Assembly: GCF_024298825.1 (NCBI RefSeq)
Contig: NZ_CP101153.1
Span: 744,001 to 808,000, forward strand
Direction: 5' to 3'
Origin: Haloglomus salinum
GTDB lineage: Archaea > Halobacteriota > Halobacteria > Halobacteriales > Haloarculaceae
Length of the DNA: 64,000 nt
Under the pieces are notes generated by a model. The model worked only from the letters and a program-made list of their open reading frames with translations, was not told where the DNA came from and ran no database searches. The position numbers and the translations under genes were made by a program. This document shows, piece after piece, positions 24,509-32,858 of this stretch (positions are counted from its first letter, which is position 1; each line of letters opens with the position of its first letter).

Positions 24509-25052
24509 CCTCGAACACCTCGCGGATGTCGTCGAGTTCGGCGAAGCGGTCGGCGTCCTCGGCGGCGTCCTCCCAGACCGGGCGGGCCACCAGCAGCGGC
24601 GCGTTCGTCCGGGCGGCCAGCGCCAGCGAGTCGCTCGGGCGGGCATCGACGGTCACGTCGTCGCGGGGCGTGTTGAGCCACAGCGTCGCGAAGAAGGTGC
24701 CCTCCTCCAGTGCGGAGACGGCCACGCGGTCGACCCGGCCGCCCAGCTCCTCGACGATGTCCAGGGTGAGGTCGTGAGTCATCGGCCGGCCGATGTCCTC
24801 GGCCTCCATGCCGCGGACGATGCTGCGGGCCTCCTCGAAGCCGATGAAGATGGGGAGCACCTCGCCCTCGAGCGGGTCCTCCGGGCCGCCCGCGCTGTCG
24901 ACTCCATCCTCCTCGACCGCGATGAGGACGACCGGAACCGGGCCGTTGGGGGTGCCCGCGACCCGCACCGAGTCGATGCGTGCGGGGAGCCCCTCGGTCA
25001 CGTCGGCGTCGGCGTCCGCCTCGTCGCCGTCGCCGGAGACGTCCGTGTTCAT
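24498..25052 (-). CDS. Bifunctional nuclease (BFN/DUF151) family protein, copy 2
   Basis: A 184-residue family member. After a 20-residue acidic N-terminus it shows VPVVLIAVEEDG, LPIFIGFEEARSIVRGMEAEDIGRPMTHDLTLDIVEELGGRVDRV, LEEGTFFATLWL and the core VDARPSDSLALAARTNAPLLVARPVWEDA. It is a paralog of 18103-18579 with the same ARPSD core but different tail. Here it is linked to hisE by an 11-base overlap, a pairing that could reflect shared expression only. Confidence 0.9.
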   Translation of the reverse strand: MNTDVSGDGDEADADADVTEGLPARIDSVRVAGTPNGPVPVVLIAVEEDGVDSAGGPEDPLEGEVLPIFIGFEEARSIVRGMEAEDIGRPMTHDLTLDIVEELGGRVDRVAVSALEEGTFFATLWLNTPRDDVTVDARPSDSLALAARTNAPLLVARPVWEDAAEDADRFAELDDIREVFEDDE

Positions 25053-25136
25053 ACCGTGACGAGGCGGGCGTCGCGGAAAAGGCTATCTCGTCGTGGTCGC
25101 CGGCGGGCGGTGGCGTGGCGGCCAGCGCCGGGGCGC

Positions 25137-25757
25137 TCAGTCGTCGGCCGCGGCCGCGTCGCGCTCGGCGGGCGTCCCCTCGAAGAACGCGAGGTCGTGG
25201 ATGCGCGAGTCCTCGGTCAGTTCGGGGTGGAACGAGGTGCCGACGACGGGGCCGTCGCGCACGGCGACCGGACGGCCGTCCCACGAGGCGAGCACGTCGA
25301 CACCGTCACCCACGTCCGCGATGACGGGGGCACGGATGAAGACAGCCGGGAACGGTGCATCGAGGCCCGCCACGTCCAGCGGTGCCTGGAAGGAGTCGCG
25401 CTGGCGGCCGAAGGCGTTGCGCTCGACGGTCACGTCCAAGAGGTCGAGCGTGGGGACGCGCTCGTCGCCGGCGTCGCGGCTGGCGACGATGAGGCCCGCG
25501 CACGTCGCGAGAACTGGCTTGCCGGCCGCGACGTGGGCGATTATCTCCTCGTCGATGCCCTCCTCGGCGATGGTCTTCGAGATGGTCGTCGACTCCCCGC
25601 CGGGCATGAGGAGCACGTCGCACTCGGGAACCGTGCCGGCGTGCCGGATCTCGTGGACGACCGCGTCCTCGCCGTGGGCGGCCGCGGCCCGCTCGATGGC
25701 CTCGGCGTGTTCGGAGACGTCCCCCTGCACCGCGAGGACGCCGGCCGTGAGTGTCAT
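25137..25757 (-). CDS. pdxT: Pyridoxal 5'-phosphate synthase glutaminase subunit
   Basis: A 206-residue class I glutaminase that feeds ammonia to PdxS for vitamin B6 synthesis. The N-terminus LTAGVLAVQGDVSEHAEAI is a PdxT signature. The oxyanion region is LMPGGESTTISK, the nucleophile is C86 in ATCAGLIV, and the His-Glu dyad is in TSFHPELTED. IRAPVI is also conserved. pdxS is not in the window. ATG at 25757. Confidence 0.95.
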   Translation of the reverse strand: MTLTAGVLAVQGDVSEHAEAIERAAAAHGEDAVVHEIRHAGTVPECDVLLMPGGESTTISKTIAEEGIDEEIIAHVAAGKPVLATCAGLIVASRDAGDERVPTLDLLDVTVERNAFGRQRDSFQAPLDVAGLDAPFPAVFIRAPVIADVGDGVDVLASWDGRPVAVRDGPVVGTSFHPELTEDSRIHDLAFFEGTPAERDAAAADD

Positions 25758-26017
25758 GTCCGAGTGTAGCGGGTCGAACGACAAAACGACCGCGCTCTGG
25801 GAGACAGCCGTACTTCACGGGGCCAGACGAGAGCGCGACCGAGCCACTCACCGTGCAGATTCCGGATCACGAGCAGGAGAATCGCCGCAACTGCGGTTGG
25901 AATCTGCCAAGTTTCGGCGTGAAAGACAGCCGGAGTCCGTTCACCGCCGGTATCGTGCGCCGATGATTCTGCATATTGTATCCGAAATTTCATGTGTCGG
26001 GTGAGAAAAATTTGCGT

Positions 26018-26257
26018 ATGGATAACACGCTCGTTGAACAGCTCGTCCTGGCAATTGCCGATAGGGAGGATACAGCCCCGACGGAGCTGGATGTAGCGAT
26101 CGAAGACCACGTCTCGACGGAGGGGATACAGAGCCTCGTCGAGCACAAGAGCAATTCGTGGCAGCTGCAGTTCGAAACCCCGGGCCACGTCGTCGAAATC
26201 TCGGGCTCGAATACAATCACCGTTGATGGGGAAATCCAACGACAATTCAGCTGGTAG
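26018..26257 (+). CDS. Stand-alone HalOD1 output-domain protein
   Basis: A 79-residue protein that matches the HalOD1 domain, usually found as an output module of haloarchaeal signalling proteins. Visible: LVEQLVLAIADREDTAPTELDVAIEDHVSTEGIQSLVEHK, then a beta-rich part WQLQFETPGHVVEISGSNTITVDG. It lacks any sensor or receiver part. AT content rises in the flanks. TATA candidates are GCATATTG at about 25972 or AAAATTT nearer the ATG. Divergent from pdxT. Confidence 0.78.
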   Translation: MDNTLVEQLVLAIADREDTAPTELDVAIEDHVSTEGIQSLVEHKSNSWQLQFETPGHVVEISGSNTITVDGEIQRQFSW

Positions 26258-26277
26258 TTGTCACTATTTCAAAACCC

Positions 26278-26295
26278 ACAATATTTCTATATTGT
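26278..26295. terminator. AT-rich hairpin downstream of the HalOD1 gene
   Basis: ACAATAT-TTCT-ATATTGT is a perfect 7-bp stem with a 4-nt loop, 21 bp after the stop at 26257. In this GC-rich genome an AU stem is notable. It may mark the transcript 3' end. Confidence 0.4.
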
Positions 26296-26374
26296 CGGGC
26301 ACGGTGGCAAAGTTCCGAACATCTGATGGTCGCGCTGTAGGTCCACCCCGTGCCCGCGCTGTCCGTTCAGTACG

Positions 26375-26402
26375 CCCTGTCGAGCAGTCCCTGTCGAGCA
26401 GT
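26375..26402. repeat. 14-bp perfect tandem duplication
   Basis: CCCTGTCGAGCAGT occurs twice head-to-tail (26375-26388 and 26389-26402) in the 243-bp gap before the radical SAM gene. It may be a slippage product or a pair of protein sites. Confidence 0.75.
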
Positions 26403-26500
26403 GCATCGGCATACTGGAACCGCCCACAGCACGACGGGTCCCGTCAGGGCGACACTCCGGGTAGTCACGCTCTTGTCTCTCCGCACGATACGTCCCTCCA

Positions 26501-28228
26501 ATGAAGGACCCCGCCGACCTCGACGTGACGCTGGTGGACGGCTACGTCGACGAGCCGGCCCACTTCGGCGTGCCCCCCTACATCTCGACGTATCCGCGGT
26601 ACACTGCGGGCGCGCTGGTCGACGCCGGGGTCGACCGCGAGAACATCACCTACCACACCATCGACGCGCTCCGAGCGGAGCGCGAGCGCTGGCACGACGT
26701 GGTCGACGCCGACCTGATGATCTACATCGGTGGGATGACCGTCCCCGGCAAGTACGTGGGCGGCACGCCCGCCGAGCCGGACGAGGTGCGCGAACTCGCC
26801 TGGAACGCCGAGGGGACGAGTCTCATCGGCGGCCCCGTCCGCTTCGGTGTCGGCGAGGCCAACGAGGGCGCCACCGAGACCGCCCGCGACGACCTCGACT
26901 TCGACTTCCTCGCGATGGCCGACGTGGAGGCGGCCGCTTACGACCTCGCACACAACGGACTGGAGGGGTTCGAGAACCGCTACCGCTCGAACGAGGAGAT
27001 CGGCCGGTGGGCCCGGCAGGGCGCGTTCGTCGTCGAGCAACATCCCAACCACCCGGACTACATCATCGCCGAACTGGAGACCTCCCGCGGGTGCCCGTAC
27101 CGCTGTTCGTTCTGCACGGAGCCGATGTACGGCGACCCCTCGTTCCGAACCGTCGACACCGTGACCGGCGAGGTCGAGGCACTCTACGAGCACGGCATCA
27201 CGGACTTCCGACTGGGCCGGCAGGCCGACATCCTCGCGTACGGCGGCGACGGGGAGAAACCGAACCCGGAGGCGCTGCGGGAGCTGTACGGCGGCATCCG
27301 CGAGGTCGCGCCCGACCTCGACACGCTCCACCTCGACAACATGAACCCCATCACGGTCGTCGAGTGGCCCGACAAGGCCCGCGCGGGCATCGAGGTCATC
27401 GCCGAGCACAACACGCCCGGCGACACGGCCGCGTTCGGCCTCGAATCGGCCGACCCGCTCGTCCAGGAGGAGAACAACCTGAACGTGACCGCCGAGGAGT
27501 GTTTCGAGGCGGTCCGCATCGTCAACGAGGCGGCGGGCTGGCGACCGGGCGGCGACCGCGACTCCGCGCCGAATCACGGCCCCGACGCCGCGCGTCGGCT
27601 CCCCAAACTCCTGCCGGGTATCAACCTGCTCCACGGGCTGAAGGGCGAGCGGATGGAGACGTACGAGCACAACAAACGGTTCCTCCAGCGCGTGATGGAC
27701 GCGGGCCTGATGCTCCGGCGGGTGAACATCCGGCAGGTGATGGCGTTCGAGGGCACCGAGATGGCCGAGACGGGCGCGTCGGTCGCGCACGCACACAAGG
27801 AGCAGTTCCAGGAGTACAAGTCGGAGATCCGCGAGACGGTCGACAACCCGATGCTCCAGCGCGTCGCGCCGCCGGGGACGGTCCTGCCGGACGTTCACCT
27901 CGAGTACCATCAGGACGGGCGGACGTTCGGCCGGCAGCTGGGGACGTACCCGCTGCTGGTGGCGATTCCGGGCGAGCGCGAACTCGGGCGGACGCTGGAC
28001 GTGGCCATCACGGACCACGGTTACCGGTCTGTGACGGGCGTGCCGCACCCGCTGGACGTGAACAGCGCGTCGATGGACGAACTGACCGCGATTCCGGGCA
28101 TCGGGACGCAGCGCGCGGGGGACATCGTCGTCAACCGGCCGTACGCGGCGACGAACGAGGTGTCGAGTTCGGAGGAGGTCGACCTGACGCGGTTCCTCGA
28201 CGCCACCGAGCCGGAGTCGGCCGACTGA
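26501..28228 (+). CDS. Radical SAM protein with C-terminal helix-hairpin-helix (COG1031 type)
   Basis: A 575-residue archaeal enzyme of unknown reaction. Residues 1-150 resemble a B12-binding-like alpha/beta domain. The [4Fe-4S] motif is SRGCPYRCSFCTEP near residues 193-206 (Cys-x3-Cys-x2-Cys), followed by the SAM barrel (HGITDFRLGRQADILAYGG, DTLHLDNMNPITVVEWP, AAFGLESADP, RVNIRQVMAFEGTE). After a beta-rich part the C-terminus has a ComEA-like HhH: HPLDVNSASMDELTAIPGIGTQRAGDIVVNRPY. HhH modules bind DNA or RNA, so nucleic-acid modification is inferred. Monocistronic; start ATG at 26501. Confidence 0.9.
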   Translation: MKDPADLDVTLVDGYVDEPAHFGVPPYISTYPRYTAGALVDAGVDRENITYHTIDALRAERERWHDVVDADLMIYIGGMTVPGKYVGGTPAEPDEVRELAWNAEGTSLIGGPVRFGVGEANEGATETARDDLDFDFLAMADVEAAAYDLAHNGLEGFENRYRSNEEIGRWARQGAFVVEQHPNHPDYIIAELETSRGCPYRCSFCTEPMYGDPSFRTVDTVTGEVEALYEHGITDFRLGRQADILAYGGDGEKPNPEALRELYGGIREVAPDLDTLHLDNMNPITVVEWPDKARAGIEVIAEHNTPGDTAAFGLESADPLVQEENNLNVTAEECFEAVRIVNEAAGWRPGGDRDSAPNHGPDAARRLPKLLPGINLLHGLKGERMETYEHNKRFLQRVMDAGLMLRRVNIRQVMAFEGTEMAETGASVAHAHKEQFQEYKSEIRETVDNPMLQRVAPPGTVLPDVHLEYHQDGRTFGRQLGTYPLLVAIPGERELGRTLDVAITDHGYRSVTGVPHPLDVNSASMDELTAIPGIGTQRAGDIVVNRPYAATNEVSSSEEVDLTRFLDATEPESAD

Positions 28229-28365
28229 CCCGTTCAGCTGGGGCGTTGGGCAGGAGTCGGCGGAAGCGCGGAACGGCCCGAAACGGCCGCCCGGAACTGT
28301 TAGGACCGAGCTAAGGGATGCCACGGAGAGGAAAGCTCTTACGGCGCCACACAAACCCACGAGCA

Positions 28366-30186
28366 ATGAGTGTCGAGGTGAGCGTCGTCCTCCCCGCGTA
28401 CAACGAGGAGGATACGATCGAGCACACCGTCGAGACGACCCTGGAGACGCTCGCCTCGTTCCTCCCGGCGAACACGTTCGAGGTCATCGTGGCCGAGGAC
28501 GGCTGCGAGGACCGTACGCCCGACATCGCCTCGCGGATGGCCGAGTCGGACAGCCGCGTCCGACACTTCCACAGCGACGAGCGGCTGGGTCGTGGCGGGG
28601 CGCTCGAGCGAGCCTTCCGCGCCGCGGACGGCGAGACGCTGGTCTACTTCGATACGGACCTGGCGACGGACATGCGCCACCTCGAAGAGCTGGTCGAGAG
28701 CATCCGCTCCGAGGGGTACGACGTGGCCACGGGCTCGCGGCGGATGCCCGGCGAGAAGCAGGACCGCGAGCCCGAGCGCGGGGTCGCCTCCACCGGGTTC
28801 AACTCCCTCGTCCGCCTCTTCCTCCGGTCGGACCTCTACGACCACCAGTGCGGGTTCAAGGCGTTCGACCGCGCGGCGCTGTTCGACCTGCTGGACGACG
28901 TAGAGGACGACCACTGGTTCTGGGACACGGAGGTGCTGGTGCGGGCCCAGCGGGGCGGCTACCGCGTCAAGGAGTTCCCGGTGGACTGGACGCCGAAGGG
29001 TGACACCAAGGTCGACCTCGTGCGCGACGTGTTCGGAATGGGGAGTCAGATTCTCCGGGTCTGGTGGGAGTTCGCGGTCGCGCCGCGGGTGACTCGGCGG
29101 GTCACGGTGGCCGTCGGGACGCTGCTGGTGCTGGTGGCGATTGCGCTGATGACCGTCTACCTCGACCCGTCGACGGTCCTGCAGCGGATCTCCGAGGCCG
29201 ACCCGCAACTGGTGGGGGTCGCGGCCGTCGTCTACGCGCTGTCGTGGCCGCTCCGGGGGGCGCGCTATCGCGATATCCTGGACGAACTCGGCTATCGCGA
29301 GAGCGTCGGCTTCCTCACCGGCGCGGTGTTCATCTCGCAGACCGGGAACCTCGTGTTCCCCGCGCGGGCGGGCGATGCCGTACGGGCGTACGTGGTGAAG
29401 ACACGCCGGTCGGTGCCGTACCCGACGGGGTTCGCCTCGCTGGCGGTCGAGCGGGTGTTCGACCTGCTGACCATCGCGGGACTGGCCGGGACGGTCCTCG
29501 TCGCGTTCGCACTGGCGGGGCTGGACCCGACGAGCGCGACGGCCGGCGATGTCTCCCAGAGCGGCCGGACCGCGCTGCTCGTCGCGGCGGGGGTCGGCGC
29601 CGCGGCCATCCTCGCCGTACTCGCCATCGTCCTCTCCGCGCGGTCCGACCGGAACCTCGTCCGGCAGGCGGTCCGCGCGGTGAGCACGGACTCGTACGCC
29701 GACTGGGTGGCGAGCGTCATCGAGCAGTTCGTCGGCGACGTACAGCAGGTCGCCGGAGACCGGGCGGCGTTCGCCCGGGTGGGCGCGAGCAGCGTCGTCA
29801 TCTGGTCGCTGGACGTGGTGACGGCGCTGGCGGTGTTCGCGGCGTTCGAGCCCGGGCTCGTGGCCAGCCAGCCGGCGCTGGTCGTGGCGGTCGGCTTCTT
29901 CGCCGTCAGCGTCGGGAACCTCGCGAAGGTGCTCCCGCTGTCGCCGGGCGGTGTCGGCCTGTACGAGGGGGCGTTCACGCTGCTCGTCGTCGGGCTTACG
30001 CCGGTCGGCGCCGGTGCCGCGCTCGGCATCGCCATCGTCGACCACGCCGTGAAGAACGTCGTCACGCTGGTCGGCGGCATCGGCTCGACCCTCCTCCTCA
30101 ACGTTTCGCTCACCACGGCCGTCGAGGAGTCCGCGGAGGTCAAGGCCGACGGCGGGGACGAAACCGATACCGACGGGCCGAACTGA
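28366..30186 (+). CDS. aglD: AglD-like GT2 glycosyltransferase with flippase-like membrane domain
   Basis: A 606-residue protein. Residues 1-235 are a family 2 glycosyltransferase: VSVVLPAYNEEDTIEHTVE, EVIVAEDGCEDRTPDIA, YFDTDLATDM (metal-binding DxD-like), DHQCGFKAFDR and DHWFWDTEVLVRAQRGG. From about 240 on there are eight or so helices of the lysylphosphatidylglycerol synthase/flippase type (VVYALSWPLRGARYRDIL, FPARAGDAVRAYVVK, KVLPLSPGGVGLYEGAFTLL). This two-part layout is that of haloarchaeal AglD, which puts mannose on dolichol phosphate for S-layer N-glycosylation. Haloarchaea often hold several homologs, so orthology is probable only. Confidence 0.85.
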   Translation: MSVEVSVVLPAYNEEDTIEHTVETTLETLASFLPANTFEVIVAEDGCEDRTPDIASRMAESDSRVRHFHSDERLGRGGALERAFRAADGETLVYFDTDLATDMRHLEELVESIRSEGYDVATGSRRMPGEKQDREPERGVASTGFNSLVRLFLRSDLYDHQCGFKAFDRAALFDLLDDVEDDHWFWDTEVLVRAQRGGYRVKEFPVDWTPKGDTKVDLVRDVFGMGSQILRVWWEFAVAPRVTRRVTVAVGTLLVLVAIALMTVYLDPSTVLQRISEADPQLVGVAAVVYALSWPLRGARYRDILDELGYRESVGFLTGAVFISQTGNLVFPARAGDAVRAYVVKTRRSVPYPTGFASLAVERVFDLLTIAGLAGTVLVAFALAGLDPTSATAGDVSQSGRTALLVAAGVGAAAILAVLAIVLSARSDRNLVRQAVRAVSTDSYADWVASVIEQFVGDVQQVAGDRAAFARVGASSVVIWSLDVVTALAVFAAFEPGLVASQPALVVAVGFFAVSVGNLAKVLPLSPGGVGLYEGAFTLLVVGLTPVGAGAALGIAIVDHAVKNVVTLVGGIGSTLLLNVSLTTAVEESAEVKADGGDETDTDGPN

Positions 30187-30517
30187 CGGAACGGACCGAC
30201 AGAACTGACCGTCCGTCGGAATACTGTCCCCTCAGTCAGGCGTACGGAACGTGTAATTCTGATTGACACCGGCGCGTGACGATTCGACGACGGTGGTGCT
30301 CGCTACCATCGAATGGTTCCAGTCTGCGTACTATGTCGTTTTTTGCGGTTCTATATACCATCCTGTGGAATCAGTCGGTAATCACGTTCCGGACGAGACA
30401 AGACAGCGTCATGACAGATTCCGAACTAACTCGACACTACTAAATACGAGTTTTTTGTAGTAACTGGGGACAACAGGGCGGCCGGGCGTCTGCTCGACCG
30501 TCGCAACGTATCAACCA
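30187..30517. other. 331-bp gap upstream of tfb
   Basis: No convincing gene. The stretch 30330-30465 is AT-rich. It contains CTAAATAC at 30440-30447, the best TATA box for tfb, inside an imperfect inverted repeat with ACTAC at 30436-30440 and GTAGT at 30457-30461. A TTTTTT run lies at 30451-30456. If this TATA is used, the tfb message has a leader of some 45-50 nt, unlike most genes here. A TTCTATATACC box at about 30350 is another candidate. Confidence 0.55.
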
Positions 30518-31483
30518 ATGAGCGAACGAATCAGCACCCGCGAGTGGGACCCGACCGAGACGGAAGCCGAGGAGAGCGACGAGAAACACGGCTGTCCTGA
30601 GTGTGGCGGCGATATCGCGAACGACACGGAGCACGGGGAGGTCGTCTGCCAGGACTGCGGCCTCGTGGTCGACGAGGACAACATCGACCGCGGCCCCGAG
30701 TGGCGCGCGTTCGACGCCCAGGAGAAAGACGAGAAGAGCCGCGTCGGTGCCCCGACGACCAACATGATGCACGACAAGGGGCTCTCGACCAACATCGACT
30801 GGCGCGACAAGGACGCCTACGGCAACAGCCTGTCCAGCAAGCAGCGCCAGAAGATGCAGCGCCTGCGCAAGTGGAACGAGCGGTTCCGCACCCGCGACTC
30901 CAAGGAGCGCAACCTCAAGCAGGCCCTCGGGGAAATCGACCGGATGGCTAGCGCCTTGGGCCTCCCGGACAACGTCCGCGAGACCGCCTCGGTCATCTAC
31001 CGCCGCGCGCTCGACGAGAACCTGCTCCCCGGCCGCTCCATCGAGGGCGTCTCGACGAGTGCCCTCTACGCCGCGGCGCGACAGGCCGGCGTCCCGCGGA
31101 GCCTCGACGAGGTCGCCAGCGTCTGCCGCGTCGAGAAGGACGAGATCGCCCGGACCTACCGCTACGTCGCACGCGAACTCGGCCTCGAGATCGCCCCCGC
31201 GGACCCGGAGAGCTACGTGCCCCGGTTCGCCTCCGACCTCGAACTGAGCGAGGAGGCCGCCGCTCGCGCCCGCGAACTCCTCTCGAACGCGAAGGAGGCC
31301 GGCATCCACTCCGGGAAGTCACCGGTCGGGCTGGCCGCGGCCGCCGTCTACGCCGCCTCGCTCCTGACCAACGAGAAGGTGACCCAGAGCGAAGTCGGCG
31401 AGGTCGCGGACATCTCCGAGGTCACCATCCGCAACCGGTACCACGAACTGCTCGAAGCCGAGCAGGGACTGGCGATGGCATAA
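30518..31483 (+). CDS. tfb: Transcription initiation factor IIB
   Basis: A 321-residue general transcription factor that bridges TBP and RNA polymerase. The zinc ribbon uses C26, C29, C44 and C47 (CPECGG.. VVCQDCGLV). The B-reader/linker is GPEWRAFDAQEKDEKSRVGAPTT. Two cyclin folds follow; the first has RNLKQALGEIDRMASALGLP and SVIYRRALDENLLPGRSIEGVSTSALYAAARQ, and the second ends with KSPVGLAAAAVYAASLL, VTQSEVGEVADISEVTIRNRYHELL. Haloarchaea carry many TFBs; which paralog this is cannot be told. AT-rich leader and tail regions surround it. Confidence 0.96.
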   Translation: MSERISTREWDPTETEAEESDEKHGCPECGGDIANDTEHGEVVCQDCGLVVDEDNIDRGPEWRAFDAQEKDEKSRVGAPTTNMMHDKGLSTNIDWRDKDAYGNSLSSKQRQKMQRLRKWNERFRTRDSKERNLKQALGEIDRMASALGLPDNVRETASVIYRRALDENLLPGRSIEGVSTSALYAAARQAGVPRSLDEVASVCRVEKDEIARTYRYVARELGLEIAPADPESYVPRFASDLELSEEAAARARELLSNAKEAGIHSGKSPVGLAAAAVYAASLLTNEKVTQSEVGEVADISEVTIRNRYHELLEAEQGLAMA

Positions 31484-31510
31484 GCCAACAGACCCCAACA
31501 TAACCCATCT

Positions 31511-31571
31511 AATCTAGAACTATATAGATTATATCAGTCATTTTCCATCTAACCTACAGTTCTATCAGTCA
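31511..31571. terminator. AT-rich inverted and direct repeats after tfb
   Basis: AATCTA (31511-31516) and TAGATT (31525-31530) form a 6-bp stem 28 bp past the tfb stop. A degenerate direct repeat follows, with CCATCTAA..CTA..TATCAGTCA occurring in both halves (about 31505-31540 and 31545-31571). T-rich runs here would suit archaeal termination. A CTAG site is at 31514-31517. Confidence 0.4.
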
Positions 31572-31594
31572 CCGGTAGCATCCCCGAGCCCCTC

Positions 31595-31609
31595 GTGCTC
31601 TCAGAGCAC
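31595..31609. other. 15-bp palindrome GTGCTCT-C-AGAGCAC
   Basis: A perfect inverted repeat with 7-bp arms, 25 bp before repeat copy B. It could be part of that repeat family or a protein site. No further support. Confidence 0.4.
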
Positions 31610-31633
31610 CACGGCAGCCGAGACAGCTACGAA

Positions 31634-31697
31634 GCCCTCGCACGGCGCCGGCGGTTGGCCTTCGGCACAGCCGCCAGCGCGCGCCCACTGGACTGAC
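31634..31697 (+). repeat. 64-bp structured intergenic repeat, copy B
   Basis: It matches copy A (7486-7549) at 59 of 64 positions, ungapped. The stem here is GGCGGTT / AGCCGCC with an inner GCC-TTC-GGC hairpin; the T makes a G-U pair so the stem is kept. It lies between tfb and the probable CTAG methyltransferase gene, 57 bp before the latter's start. Confidence 0.7.
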
Positions 31698-31753
31698 AGG
31701 AGGGTGCGGCCCGGTTGGGAAAGCGTCTAGTCCCCCGCCACCGACGCCCGCAT

Positions 31754-32800
31754 GTGCAGACCGAGCACGTCGTCCACGTCGCCGACGCGCGCGAGGCCGT
31801 GGCGGACCTCGGTGACGACGCGGTCGACCTCGTCGTCACCTCGCCCCCCTACCCGATGGTGGAGATGTGGGACGAGTCGTTCACTGCGCAGGACCCGCGC
31901 ATCGGGGAGGCGCTCGACGCGAACGACGGCGACCACGCGTTCGAACTGATGCACGACCTGCTCGACGAGGTGTGGACAGAGCTCCCGCGCGTCGTCAGCG
32001 AGGGCGGCATCGTCGTGGTGAACGTCGGACCCGCCACGCGCACCCTCGACCGGTTCCGGCAGTACCCCAACCACGAGGCCATCAGCCGGCGACTGCGGGG
32101 CCACGGCTTCCAGTCGCTCCCGGGCGTACTGTGGCGCAAGCCGACGAACAGCGCCGCGAAGTTCATGGGCAGCGGGATGCGCCCGCCGAACGCCTACGTC
32201 ACGCTCGAACACGAGCACCTCCTCGTGTTCCGGAACGGTGGGCTCCGCCAGCCCGACCCCGGGCAGCGCGACGCGGCGGCCTACTTCTGGGAGGAGCGCA
32301 ACGCGTGGTTCTCGGACCTCTGGGAGTTCACCGGCGAGCGCCAGGCGCTGTCGGGCGAGGCTGCCGAGGCGCGCGACCGCTCGGGCGCGTTCCCGCTGGA
32401 CCTCCCGCTGCGGCTCGTCCGGATGTTCTCCGTCTACGGCGACACCGTCCTCGACCCGTTCTGGGGCACCGGGACGACGAGCCTCGCGGCGCTCGTCGCG
32501 GGCCGCTCCTCGGTGGGCATCGAGCGCGACCCCGACCTCGTCGGTGCGTTCGACGCGCGCGTGGCCGACGCCCCCGACCTGTCGGCGGACCTCGTCCGCG
32601 AGCGACTCGACCGGCACCGCGAGTTCGTCGCCGAGCGCCGCGCCGACGGGAAGACGCTGCAGTACGATGCCGAACACTACGACTTCCCGGTCGTCACGAA
32701 GCAGGAGCGGAACCTCCGGCTGTACGAGACGGCCGAGGTCACCTGCGAGGACACGGCTGGCGGGAACCGGCGCTACGTGGCCCACCACGAGGCCGTGTGA
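31754..32800 (+). CDS. DNA methyltransferase, probable CTAG-specific N4-cytosine type (Zim-like)
   Basis: A 348-residue beta-class DNA methyltransferase. The catalytic motif IV, VVTSPPYPMVEMWDESF, comes at residues 28-44, before the SAM motif I DPFWGTGTTSLAAL near residue 234; this order and the SPPY sequence mark N4-cytosine enzymes. GVLWRKPTNSAAKFMGSGMRPPNAYVTLEHEHLLVF and YFWEERNAWFSDLWEF match my memory of the conserved haloarchaeal CTAG enzyme (HVO_0794 type). The start is taken as GTG at 31754, since upstream sequence in frame is not family-like. No restriction partner is adjacent, so it is likely a solitary methylase. Confidence 0.85.
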   Translation: MQTEHVVHVADAREAVADLGDDAVDLVVTSPPYPMVEMWDESFTAQDPRIGEALDANDGDHAFELMHDLLDEVWTELPRVVSEGGIVVVNVGPATRTLDRFRQYPNHEAISRRLRGHGFQSLPGVLWRKPTNSAAKFMGSGMRPPNAYVTLEHEHLLVFRNGGLRQPDPGQRDAAAYFWEERNAWFSDLWEFTGERQALSGEAAEARDRSGAFPLDLPLRLVRMFSVYGDTVLDPFWGTGTTSLAALVAGRSSVGIERDPDLVGAFDARVADAPDLSADLVRERLDRHREFVAERRADGKTLQYDAEHYDFPVVTKQERNLRLYETAEVTCEDTAGGNRRYVAHHEAV

Positions 32801-32858
32801 AGGTCGACGCGAGCGCGCGACCGCAGGCTATACGCCCGCCCCCGTGCCAGGAGTCCGC

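Noticed and set aside
30263-30460. 65-codon frame before tfb
   Set aside because: Composition is unlike haloarchaeal proteins (few acidic residues), it lies in AT-rich promoter DNA and holds the tfb TATA box.
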